In this document: piece after piece, positions 52,896 to 61,136 of the stretch
How positions within the stretch are numbered: the first letter of the stretch is position 1
How the letters are laid out: every line of letters begins with the position of its first letter
DNA from: Gemmatimonadota bacterium
GTDB lineage: Bacteria > Gemmatimonadota > Gemmatimonadetes > Gemmatimonadales > Gemmatimonadaceae
Reading direction: 5' to 3'
Length of the DNA stretch: 64,000 nucleotides
Assembly (NCBI GenBank): GCA_040388625.1
Contig: JAZKBK010000005.1
Span: forward strand, 1-64,000
The notes under the pieces: model-generated
Told to the model about the DNA's origin: nothing
What the model saw: only the letters and a program-made list of their open reading frames with translations
The model's database searches: none
Program-made: the position numbers and the translations under genes

Positions 52896-55800
52896 TCAAG
52901 GAAGCGTAGGGGGTGCGGCACTAAGATCGAAAACACTCGCAGTTCCGCGCTCTACCAGAATAGCCGCTCCCTCGACAACCTTTCGATGATGAGTAAAGAG
53001 GAGCACCTGGGTAGTCTTACCAATTTCGGCGAGCAAGTCGAGAGTCGCAGAACTTCGATCATCGTCGAAGTGCACCAGCAAGTCATCACATATCAACGGC
53101 AACGGCTCGGATGAAGCGCAGTAGTGTTCTAAGCTAGCCAGGCGAAAGGCGAGGAATAGTTGGTCTCTGGTGCCATCACTCATCTCGCCAACGCGCACTG
53201 ACTCGCCAGTCGAGCGTTTTCCGACAACAATCGGACGGCCTTTTTCGTCGATATCCGAGTCGACCGCTAAAAACGCACCGTTACTCGATAAGGCGAAGAG
53301 CTCACCAGCGCGGATCACCAGAGGATCTTGTTGCTCACCCCGAATCTGATTGATAGCAGCCGATAGGAACTCTCCGGCCAAACTCAGCTCGACATAGCGC
53401 TCTACGACATGCTGCATGGCTGTGGTCGCGCTTTCACGCCCCGCGACGGCTTGATTGATTCCCTCGGAAGTCATGAATCTATCAACATCCTGCTTAGCAC
53501 TCTCGGCGGCGACTGCCGCCGCTTCGCGTGATCGATCCACTCGCTGCAGCTCCTCCTCAACCCGCGCAAGTTCGGCAGCGATCACATCGAGATCACGTTC
53601 GCATCGCTGCTCGCGGAGGGCGTCGAGAGCGTACCCGTCGGCCGCGGTTCCGATAGTCCCAATTAATTGTTGGCGGCGCCGCGCAAGGTCGGCTCGTTCG
53701 TCACACCGCGCGGCTATTGTACGTAGTTGCTGCTTCTGACAACCCGCCTCCGCGCACAAAACCGTAAGCGCAACTTCAGCATCGTTGAGCGTCGTTCGCT
53801 TCCTATCACAGTCCTTGGTCTGCTGCACGAGCTGCGGCTCCAGGCTTTTGCGGCGGATCGCAATTTCATTGGCAGCGGCCCATCTTTGTTCAAGCATTTT
53901 GGCTGCTGCAACGGAGTCGGCGGGCAGTGAAAAATCTAGGACGCCAACTATCTTCGCAACAGCTTCATCTAAGTCTCTTTCGTCATCGTCCATCCGGCGT
54001 AGCCTTCTGCTCGTGACGTCGCGTCCATCGAGAACGCCTCCTGCTGCTGCCCACTGAGTGACGACTTCGTTACCGCGTGCAGGCGAAACTTCTTTCTCAA
54101 GCCCGACGGCGGCTAACGCAAGCGTCCATTCCGCGCGCCACGCCGCAAATGCTGATGTCAAGTTGGAAAGGTTCTCCCGCCTTGTCGCCAGGCGGATCGA
54201 TGAATCTGATACGGCCGCGACGTCGCGGCGATAGTCCGCATATGCATCGTCGTGGGCCGTGATCAACTGCACTACTGATCGTACGCGCGCGGCAAGTGAC
54301 TCGTTACGTTGCTGAGAGATACCAAGCCGTTCTTCTGCTGACTGAAGCATTTCGGTTTTTGGGTCGGTCTCCGTAGCCAACAACTCTGCTTCTACTAACA
54401 TCGATGCAGCCATCTCGGCACGTTCAAGAATCGCAGCACGTTCCGTCGACAGTGCCTTTAGCCGACCCAAATCCGATTCACGTTGAACTGCCAGTGGCCA
54501 TGAATCCGTCCATTCACGTTTCGCGCGGTCCAACCTAAGGCGCGACTGTTCTTGAGCATCGATCGCTGCGGCCAGATTGGCTACCGCTTCTGTGCGATCT
54601 CGTTCGGCGAGGTCCAATGCGGCAAGACGTTGTGTCTCGGCAACGCGACGATCGGCGAGTGAATCCGCATCGTCGACCTTTTGTTCCATGTCAGCGGTCG
54701 CTTGCAGTCTTTGGCTAGCGTCGGTTCGCAGCCACGCATCGTCGCTCGAGTCAAGGAATACTTCCCGAATCGTCGTCCAAATCTGGCGGCGCGCCGAGCG
54801 CGCGCCGCCAATTGCTGCCGAGCTGGGGAGATCGTCACCAAAAGTGAGGCGCTGTATTTCTGCGATAGCGGTATCACGCCTCAATGTCCACTGCTCACTC
54901 AACTGTACGAGTCTCGTATTATCTGCGTCGAATGCTGCGCATCGCTGGATTTCGTCGGAAATTATCGCACTATCCGGACAGTCGAGGGATCGTAGCTCCT
55001 TGAGGCTTGCGAACCCCAGAGAATTGAGCCGAGCCGCGCAAGCGGCTTCGGCCTCACGTGTCTGTTTGCGCTTCAGTTCTAAGGACCGCGTGAGCACTGG
55101 CAACTGGGCAAACTCATTGATGCTCACGCCGAACGGTTTGTCCTCGCCGCGTTCTTGATGTTGTGTCCGCCGAGCCTCGAGTTGCGCGACTAAGATGCTT
55201 TCCTCCTTTACTTGAGTTTCCGCGCTCTCAATTGTCGGCGGGAGCTCGGATCCCCGGGGAATCAACGCTTGAACGAGGTCGATTGCTGCCTGGGATGGCA
55301 TCTGGCGGTTGAGATCAGCGGCATCACTACATCCGATGCTTCGTCCCAGTGCGGCTAACTTCGTTTCCGCGTCGGCGAGTTCACGTTGGCGGTTCGGTCG
55401 ATCCGTTCTTGCTTTGCCGACGTGAGTAGCCTTTTCGATAATGTCTCTTATTGCCGCCTCGGCCGCGACAAAATCGGTGGGCACGATGAGGCCGTTCACC
55501 TGATCCTCAAGTGCACTACGGGTATCCTCGGAATCTCTCAGCGCGACAGTCGCAGCTTGCAGGCCGTCGAATGCATCTCTCACCGCAGCGGCGAAATCAT
55601 TCCGCAGGGCCGACAAATCAGCGTAGGCCAAGCATTCCTTCTCAATTATTCCAAGCTCTATCAGTAGCGGAATAACGCGGGCTAGCCGACGCAGACTGGA
55701 TGCTTGCTCCGTCAGACTCCCTGTGGATGCGCGAGCTTCTGCCAAGCCGGCCGATGTCGTTTCTTGCGCATTGCGCGCCTCGTCGAACGCTTGGCGGCTT

Positions 55801-56399
55801 AGAAAGCCCGCTTTCACCTCCTTATTTGCAGTGTCGAAAGCGTCGAACGCGTTATAGAACGCGCGATCGGATGAGCGACGTGCAGAATAGAGTTTCTCTA
55901 CGTCCATCTTGAGCTTGTCGAGGGCGGTCACGAGACCGCGTAAGCCTCCCCCAGCCTCCACAATCAATCGACCGATATCCCCGTCGGCCTCAAGAAGTCT
56001 TTCACCGCCCAAACGTAGCGACGTGTGATCCAACCCGAACAATGCCATGAATCGATCGCGTGTTGTTCCGCCCAGATGAACTGAGAGTGCGCGCTCGTCG
56101 ATCGCTTTATTTGTTTCGTCGGATAGCGATTTCACACCTTTACGACGACGAAAAGTCTGCGATTCTCCGTTGGCTGTCCGGAGCTTTGCAGTCAGTCGCA
56201 TCTGCCCGTAACCGAAGATTTGACCGTGTGGCGAATTATGGGGAATACCAAACAGAAAATCTGCGATTGCGGCTAACCAAGTACTTTTCCCGGCCTCGTT
56301 CGGTCCGTATATCACTACCAGGCCCGGGCAGTCAGTTAGCGGCAATGTCAGACTATCAAACATGCCATATTTTTCTAGCGCTAACTCTTCGAATCGCAT
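52896..56399 (-). CDS. YhaN/SbcC-like SMC-type ATPase
   Basis: 1167 residues from the ATG at 56399, eight bases after GGAGG in the end of the upstream gene. Walker A GPNEAGKST at 32-40; long coiled-coil arms through the middle; near the end the ABC signature-like MSDGTRDQLFLAFRLA and Walker B LICDDLLVHFDDDR, then FTHHRKV. The pattern fits the YhaN family rather than classical SbcC, which has a zinc hook CxxC. With the preceding nuclease it should form a Mre11-Rad50-like complex that processes DNA ends. Confidence 0.92.
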   Translation of the reverse strand: MRFEELALEKYGMFDSLTLPLTDCPGLVVIYGPNEAGKSTWLAAIADFLFGIPHNSPHGQIFGYGQMRLTAKLRTANGESQTFRRRKGVKSLSDETNKAIDERALSVHLGGTTRDRFMALFGLDHTSLRLGGERLLEADGDIGRLIVEAGGGLRGLVTALDKLKMDVEKLYSARRSSDRAFYNAFDAFDTANKEVKAGFLSRQAFDEARNAQETTSAGLAEARASTGSLTEQASSLRRLARVIPLLIELGIIEKECLAYADLSALRNDFAAAVRDAFDGLQAATVALRDSEDTRSALEDQVNGLIVPTDFVAAEAAIRDIIEKATHVGKARTDRPNRQRELADAETKLAALGRSIGCSDAADLNRQMPSQAAIDLVQALIPRGSELPPTIESAETQVKEESILVAQLEARRTQHQERGEDKPFGVSINEFAQLPVLTRSLELKRKQTREAEAACAARLNSLGFASLKELRSLDCPDSAIISDEIQRCAAFDADNTRLVQLSEQWTLRRDTAIAEIQRLTFGDDLPSSAAIGGARSARRQIWTTIREVFLDSSDDAWLRTDASQRLQATADMEQKVDDADSLADRRVAETQRLAALDLAERDRTEAVANLAAAIDAQEQSRLRLDRAKREWTDSWPLAVQRESDLGRLKALSTERAAILERAEMAASMLVEAELLATETDPKTEMLQSAEERLGISQQRNESLAARVRSVVQLITAHDDAYADYRRDVAAVSDSSIRLATRRENLSNLTSAFAAWRAEWTLALAAVGLEKEVSPARGNEVVTQWAAAGGVLDGRDVTSRRLRRMDDDERDLDEAVAKIVGVLDFSLPADSVAAAKMLEQRWAAANEIAIRRKSLEPQLVQQTKDCDRKRTTLNDAEVALTVLCAEAGCQKQQLRTIAARCDERADLARRRQQLIGTIGTAADGYALDALREQRCERDLDVIAAELARVEEELQRVDRSREAAAVAAESAKQDVDRFMTSEGINQAVAGRESATTAMQHVVERYVELSLAGEFLSAAINQIRGEQQDPLVIRAGELFALSSNGAFLAVDSDIDEKGRPIVVGKRSTGESVRVGEMSDGTRDQLFLAFRLASLEHYCASSEPLPLICDDLLVHFDDDRSSATLDLLAEIGKTTQVLLFTHHRKVVEGAAILVERGTASVFDLSAAPPTLP

Positions 56400-56403
56400 A
56401 CTG

Positions 56404-57642
56404 TCAGCCTCCGCCGCGTTCAATCATTGCAAGTGCAAGATCTCGCGCCCGCGTCGGGGCGTTCGCTCGTATCTCAGCGAAGAGTTCTTCGGAATGCGCC
56501 CCGGCCGGTATCTTTGTGCGCAGCTCAGCCAACTTGGCATTTAGAGATTGTGTTGCCGATTCATCGAAGGCGATGTTCTCGATGGCGCGCTGCAGCTTGG
56601 ACGCGATCGTTGGATCAACGGTTGTGTGGGTCCGAAGGGGCGAAGTCGCAAGTTCGACCTTTTCTATCCATATGTCATCGGCGATGCTCGCGGCTATGGT
56701 CTCAATTACCTCCTGGAGCGCCGTCTGACCAATTAGCATTTCGGCATGCAATTGGCACTCTCCGTGCAGCCGCACGCGCACCGCGAGCGAGCGGCCATCC
56801 GCGGTCGCTACGGCGCACTCAATTGCCGTCCGTGTGAGCTCGTGAACAGCCCCCGGGCTGTCCGCGGTTGACACGTCGACGCTCGCATGAGCCCACCGAA
56901 ATACATCAAGCGCGCGATGCGTCACGGCAGATACGTGTCCATCCTCGACTTGCACGAGCGTCGCCCCCTTGGAGCCCGTTTCTCCTATATGGCGTCCTTG
57001 CAGGTTTCCGGGGAAAACAATATAGGGATCTGTCTGAAGCACCTCGCGAGTGTGCACGTGCCCGAGGGCCCAGTAGTCGTAACCATGATTCGATAGCTGC
57101 TCAACTGTACACGGTGCGTAAGCAGCGTGTCCGTTGCGGCCTGTACACGCTGTATGGAGCAATCCAATATTGAAAAGTCCCGCGCAAGGTTCGGGATATC
57201 CCGCCGCCAAATTGTCGGTTACATCGCGTTGCGGAAAACTACGACCGTGAATGGCAACGCCGAGTTGGTCGATTACGATCGACTCTGGCTTACGTGACGA
57301 GAGCACGTGGACGTTGTTAGTCAGCTCGAGGCGTCCAATCAGGTCGTTTTCCGCATCGTGATTCCCCAAGATCATGTAGACATCGATGCCCGCGTCACGG
57401 AGTTGACGCATTCGCGAGGCGAAGAACAGCCCAGTTGTGTAATCGCGCCATTGTCCGTCGAAAGCATCCCCGGCGATTAGAACAAATCGGCACTCTTCTT
57501 CGATCGCAAGAGCGATCAAGTTGTCGAATGCTTGTCGAGATGCGTCGCCGACCCGTTTCGCCTGCTCTGGCGACTTCGAGGCGAGGCCGCGAAGCGGGCT
57601 GTCGAGATGAAGATCGGCGGCGTGAATGAAGCTGAATTTCAT
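56404..57642 (-). CDS. YhaO/SbcD-like metallophosphoesterase, DNA exonuclease subunit
   Basis: 412 residues from the ATG at 57642 (MKFSFIHAADLHLD). All metal-binding motifs are present: DLHLD (Asp 10, His 12), GDAFD, GNHD, and GHVH, followed by a capping domain. As the SbcD/Mre11 partner of the next gene it would cut DNA ends or hairpins with Mn2+. The two genes are 4 bp apart. It leads the minus-strand run that continues, after a 118-bp gap, into the deaminase/type III operon. Confidence 0.93.
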   Translation of the reverse strand: MKFSFIHAADLHLDSPLRGLASKSPEQAKRVGDASRQAFDNLIALAIEEECRFVLIAGDAFDGQWRDYTTGLFFASRMRQLRDAGIDVYMILGNHDAENDLIGRLELTNNVHVLSSRKPESIVIDQLGVAIHGRSFPQRDVTDNLAAGYPEPCAGLFNIGLLHTACTGRNGHAAYAPCTVEQLSNHGYDYWALGHVHTREVLQTDPYIVFPGNLQGRHIGETGSKGATLVQVEDGHVSAVTHRALDVFRWAHASVDVSTADSPGAVHELTRTAIECAVATADGRSLAVRVRLHGECQLHAEMLIGQTALQEVIETIAASIADDIWIEKVELATSPLRTHTTVDPTIASKLQRAIENIAFDESATQSLNAKLAELRTKIPAGAHSEELFAEIRANAPTRARDLALAMIERGGG

Positions 57643-58321
57643 GGTCAGTACTCGCTCCATCGAGGGACATGAGCTACCTGAGTGCTATCCAACGTCACTC
57701 GTGCCGCGGCGCGACGACCGAGGACTGGGAGTGCGAATACACCTGCGTGACTTGTCTGTACTGCCGCGATAGCCGGTTTCAACGCCGGGGCGGACAACGA
57801 TGATCCTCACGGCATAAAGTATCGGCGATTTACGGTGTTCGTAGGAGGTTGGCGTTCGTCCGACCGTTTTCACGTTGTTGCGGGCGGGTCCCGATAGGTG
57901 GCCTGAGTCGGGCGTAGCAGGTCGCTGGGGGGCAATGACGAGCGTGGCCGCGAGAATTCGCGCGGCCTTGGATTTCCGGCCTTGAATTTCCGGCGGTGGG
58001 GGAGACAGTGAGGACGACGCGATTACGGCATAGCCCCGGCCTGAGGAGACGCAAAGTCCCTTTTTCTCGGGTGTGTTTCGGCCTAGCCTGTCAGTTTGTT
58101 GAGAGCAATGACTCGATTCCGATAGCAGAATTCCGCTTCGCGCGTCGATCGTCGTCAATATACGCGCTAGCGTGTATATTGATTCAATGACCCCGTACCG
58201 ATCAACAATGGTGATCACGCTGAACGGCGCCTCAGATCCGATGCGCGAGGCAGGACGCAACGACGATCCTGGTAGCGACCGTCATGTGGGATGATTAACA
58301 GACTTCCGAGAGAAGCGACCG
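57643..58321. other. Gene-poor spacer with palindromes
   Basis: About 680 bp with no convincing gene; a 191-codon minus frame here is Ser/Arg/Pro-rich and looks like non-coding DNA. It contains a short direct repeat (ATTTCCGGC twice, near 57973 and 57989) and the palindrome listed next. Confidence 0.5.
58155..58182. promoter_or_regulatory. 28-bp near-perfect palindrome, putative operator
   Basis: Begins TCAATATACGCGC and is symmetric around CTAG, with only one mismatched pair. It lies 140 bp before the DUF2283-HTH gene and could be its operator or a promoter element of the same region. AT-rich flanks (TATATTGATTC) stand out from their surroundings. Confidence 0.6.
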
Positions 58322-58771
58322 ATGAAACTCACATATGATCCGCAGGCCGACGCTCTTATGATCATCCTCGTTGAGCGCCGCACAAGAGCTGCTCAACGAC
58401 ATCTCGTCACCCGCGAAATCGCACCAGCCATGTACCTTGATCTGGATGCGCGCGGCAATCCCGTGTCCATCGAAATCCTCGATGCGAGCGCGCGCATCCC
58501 ACACAAGCAGCTCAACTCTCTTCCGTCACCAGCACGAATCCTTTCACTCGCACAAGCGGCGAAGGAAAGCCGGCTCTCACCTGACACACTTCGGCGCCAG
58601 ATCAACAACGGGCGGCTCAAGGCCACAAAACGGGGCCGAGATTGGGCAGTGTCAGCAACCGATCTCCTGAACTATCTGGAATCGCGGGACACTCGCGGAC
58701 GACCATCGCGACTGGACCCATCGGCGCGCTTCCAACTCGATCGGCGAAGGGCACTTTCCCCTTCATCCTGA
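58322..58771 (+). CDS. DUF2283 domain fused to excisionase-like HTH
   Basis: 149 residues. The N-terminal ~60 (MKLTYDPQADALMIILVE, IAPAMYLDLDARGNPVSIEILDAS) is a DUF2283 domain as found in small toxin-antitoxin-like genes. After a linker, ILSLAQAAKESRLSPDTLRRQINNGRLKATKRG is a MerR/excisionase-type winged HTH. The combination suggests a DNA-binding antitoxin-like regulator, but no partner toxin follows; the next gene is on the other strand. The tail is Arg/Ser-rich. Confidence 0.82.
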   Translation: MKLTYDPQADALMIILVERRTRAAQRHLVTREIAPAMYLDLDARGNPVSIEILDASARIPHKQLNSLPSPARILSLAQAAKESRLSPDTLRRQINNGRLKATKRGRDWAVSATDLLNYLESRDTRGRPSRLDPSARFQLDRRRALSPSS

Positions 58772-58812
58772 CAGGATGCTGGGTAAGCGGCGTGCGGCTA
58801 TGATGGTGCCTC

Positions 58813-60771
58813 TCACCCCAATTCCGCCAGCAACTCCCTCAGCTCCGCCGCGCTCCCCGGCCTCCCACCGGGCTCCTTGTCGAGCAACCGCATCACCAGC
58901 CCCGACAACGGCAACGGCACACTGGCATCGCGCTCCGCCGGCGACACCGGCACTGTATGCAGCACCTTCGCAATCAGCGCGATCGGTGACGCGCCCTCGA
59001 ACGGCAGCGCGCCGGTCAGGCACTCATATAGAACGACACCAACAGCGTACAGATCGCTCCGCGCGTCCACTTCCTCGGCGAGTAGTTGCTCCGGCGCCAT
59101 GTACGCCGGCGTTCCGATCACCATGCCAGCCTGGGTCAGCGTGCTGGTGTGTTGCGCCAGGCGCGCGATTCCGAAATCCATCACCTTGAGCACGCCGTCC
59201 GGGTCCAGCAGCATGTTCTGCGGCTTGATGTCGCGATGGATCACGCCCTGGTCGTGCGCAACCTCCAGCGATGCCGCGAGCTGCTGCGCGATGCCGAGTG
59301 TCGAAGGCACGCTCAGATGCCCGCGCATGTCGATCAGCTCGCGCACGGTGATTCCCTCGACGTACTCCATCGTTACGTAGTACGCGCCGTCGTGCTCGCC
59401 AAGATCGTGCGTGCGCACCACGTTGCGATGCGAGATGCGCCGCGCAAGCCTGATCTCTGTCTTGAATCGTTCCACGACGGTCGGATCGTCGCTCATCGCA
59501 TTGCTGCGCAACGTCTTGATCGCAACGTCCTCGGCGAGCTCGCGATCGCGCGCCTTGTATACCATCCCCATTCCGCCGCGGCCCACCACGCGCGTGATCT
59601 GATACCGGTTCGCGAACAGCTCGCCAGGAATCAGCGCGCCGTCGTCCGGCTCCTGTGTGTCGCCGGTGGCAGCGGCCGATCGCTTGGCCTCGTCCATCTC
59701 ACGACGAAGATTCGTCACGTGATCCTGCAACCGCTGTTCGCGCGCCTTCACTCCAACGGCCATCGAGTCGAACACGCGAGCAAGCCGCCCAAGCGCATCA
59801 CCGCGCTCCGCGACCTGCGCCAGCGACCCCGCGGCGTATATCCCACGCTCGACCGCGGTCGCGGCCTCGGCGACTCGCTCCACCTGGCGCAGATAGTCCA
59901 CTTCCAGATTGCGCAGTCGCTTCTTCTCTATGGATGCACCGACGCGCGCGCGCAGAATCACCTGATCGAATGGCTTGGGAAGAAAGTCGTCCGCACCCGC
60001 TTCAATGCACCCGGCGATCGTGGACAGATCATCCGCGGCGGATATCATCACGACCGGAATGTCACGCGTCGCTGGATCCTGCTTGATGCGTCGCAGCACT
60101 TCCCGGCCATCCATTCCCGGCATCCGAACGTCGAGCAGCACGACGTCGCACGAGGCTCGCTGCACGATCTCCAGCGCCTTCGCACCGTCTCCCGCGGATA
60201 CGACGGTATATCCCTGACGCTCCAGATGCCGCTCGAGCACTGCACGGTTGTTCGGCTCGTCATCAACAATCAGGATCGTGCCGCGTCCCTCCGACGAAAT
60301 ATTTTCTGCCGCGGCAATGTCACGCTCAGGCGTTGCAGCTGGCTCGATCGACGCACTACGCTTCGCTGCAACCAGCTGCTCGGTCGCATTGCGGATCTTC
60401 CGCACGTCCGCCGAAAATTCCTCGTCGACGGTAGCATGATCCTGCGGGGTGAGCAGTGCGGCCATCGATTCCATGATCCGCGCGTGCGGCGCGCGCAACC
60501 TGTCGTACAACGCATCCACATCCCGCTGCGTCACGTCGCGACCACCAGGCGAGAGCGACGCGTTGATCATCTCCAGCGCATCCCGCACCGCGCGCAACGA
60601 TTCCTCCAGCCGCGCGCGCCGTGCTGCATGATCGGGACCTTCCGCATCCTCGAGCAGCAGCTCACAGTAGCCGACTATGTGGTTCACCGGCGTGCGCATA
60701 TCGTGACGCAGTGTCGCCACCTCATCCGCGGACAATGTGCGCGTTTGCGCCTGCTCACCCACCTCGGTCAC
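58813..60771 (-). CDS. H-box/receiver/Ser-Thr kinase fusion protein
   Basis: 652 residues. Parts in order: LRHDMRTPVNHIVGY with His 23, an HisKA-like dimerisation/phosphotransfer segment but without an ATPase domain; a receiver domain 165-285 (DD 170-171, phospho-acceptor Asp 214 in VVLLDVRMPG, Lys 266); a coiled-coil linker to ~365; then a full Ser/Thr kinase with GRGGMG at 398-403, Lys 419, HRDIKPQN, DFGIA and APEQ. It starts by ATGA overlap with the response regulator gene. It could convert a histidine-aspartate phosphorelay into Ser/Thr phosphorylation; that is inference from architecture. Confidence 0.92.
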   Translation of the reverse strand: MTEVGEQAQTRTLSADEVATLRHDMRTPVNHIVGYCELLLEDAEGPDHAARRARLEESLRAVRDALEMINASLSPGGRDVTQRDVDALYDRLRAPHARIMESMAALLTPQDHATVDEEFSADVRKIRNATEQLVAAKRSASIEPAATPERDIAAAENISSEGRGTILIVDDEPNNRAVLERHLERQGYTVVSAGDGAKALEIVQRASCDVVLLDVRMPGMDGREVLRRIKQDPATRDIPVVMISAADDLSTIAGCIEAGADDFLPKPFDQVILRARVGASIEKKRLRNLEVDYLRQVERVAEAATAVERGIYAAGSLAQVAERGDALGRLARVFDSMAVGVKAREQRLQDHVTNLRREMDEAKRSAAATGDTQEPDDGALIPGELFANRYQITRVVGRGGMGMVYKARDRELAEDVAIKTLRSNAMSDDPTVVERFKTEIRLARRISHRNVVRTHDLGEHDGAYYVTMEYVEGITVRELIDMRGHLSVPSTLGIAQQLAASLEVAHDQGVIHRDIKPQNMLLDPDGVLKVMDFGIARLAQHTSTLTQAGMVIGTPAYMAPEQLLAEEVDARSDLYAVGVVLYECLTGALPFEGASPIALIAKVLHTVPVSPAERDASVPLPLSGLVMRLLDKEPGGRPGSAAELRELLAELG

Positions 60772-61136
60772 GATCCGCCAAGCAGTGTGTTCATCTTGAG
60801 CAGCAGCCGGTCGATCTCTACGGGCTTCGTATCATAGTCGCTGCATCCGGCATCCATCGCCTTGTCCCGATCGCCGGACATCGCATGCGCGGTGAGCGCA
60901 ATTATCGGAATGGTCTGCGTCTCCGGAGCGGCACGCAGCTGTCGTGTCGCTTCCCAGCCGTCGATCACGGGGAGGCTCATGTCCATCAGGACGATGTCGT
61001 ACGCGCCACTCCGCGCCATCTCCACGCCCTGCGCCCCGTCGAGTGCCATGTCGACCTCGAAACCCTTCTTCCGAAGCCTGCGCGACAACATGTCACGATT
61101 CATCTCGTTGTCCTCCACCAACAGCACCCTGGACAT
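60768..61136 (-). CDS. Single-domain response regulator
   Basis: 122 residues from the ATG at 61136, overlapping the stop codon of the histidine kinase (TGATG) and, at its end, the start of the kinase fusion (ATGA). Only a CheY-like receiver: ED pair in LLVEDNEMN, phospho-acceptor in IVLMDMSLPV, Thr in IIALTAHA and Lys in YDTKPVE. As a stand-alone receiver it likely shuttles phosphate between the hybrid kinase and the H-box of the fusion protein. Confidence 0.94.
   Translation of the reverse strand: MSRVLLVEDNEMNRDMLSRRLRKKGFEVDMALDGAQGVEMARSGAYDIVLMDMSLPVIDGWEATRQLRAAPETQTIPIIALTAHAMSGDRDKAMDAGCSDYDTKPVEIDRLLLKMNTLLGGS

Noticed and set aside
57685-58260. 191-codon minus frame in the spacer after the nuclease gene
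   Set aside because: No domain, Ser/Arg/Pro-rich, crosses the palindrome and lacks a ribosome site.
59086-60837. 583-codon plus-strand open frame opposite the kinase fusion gene
   Set aside because: Shadow frame of a high-GC gene on the other strand: His/Arg-rich, no domain, while the minus frame has full receiver and kinase motifs.
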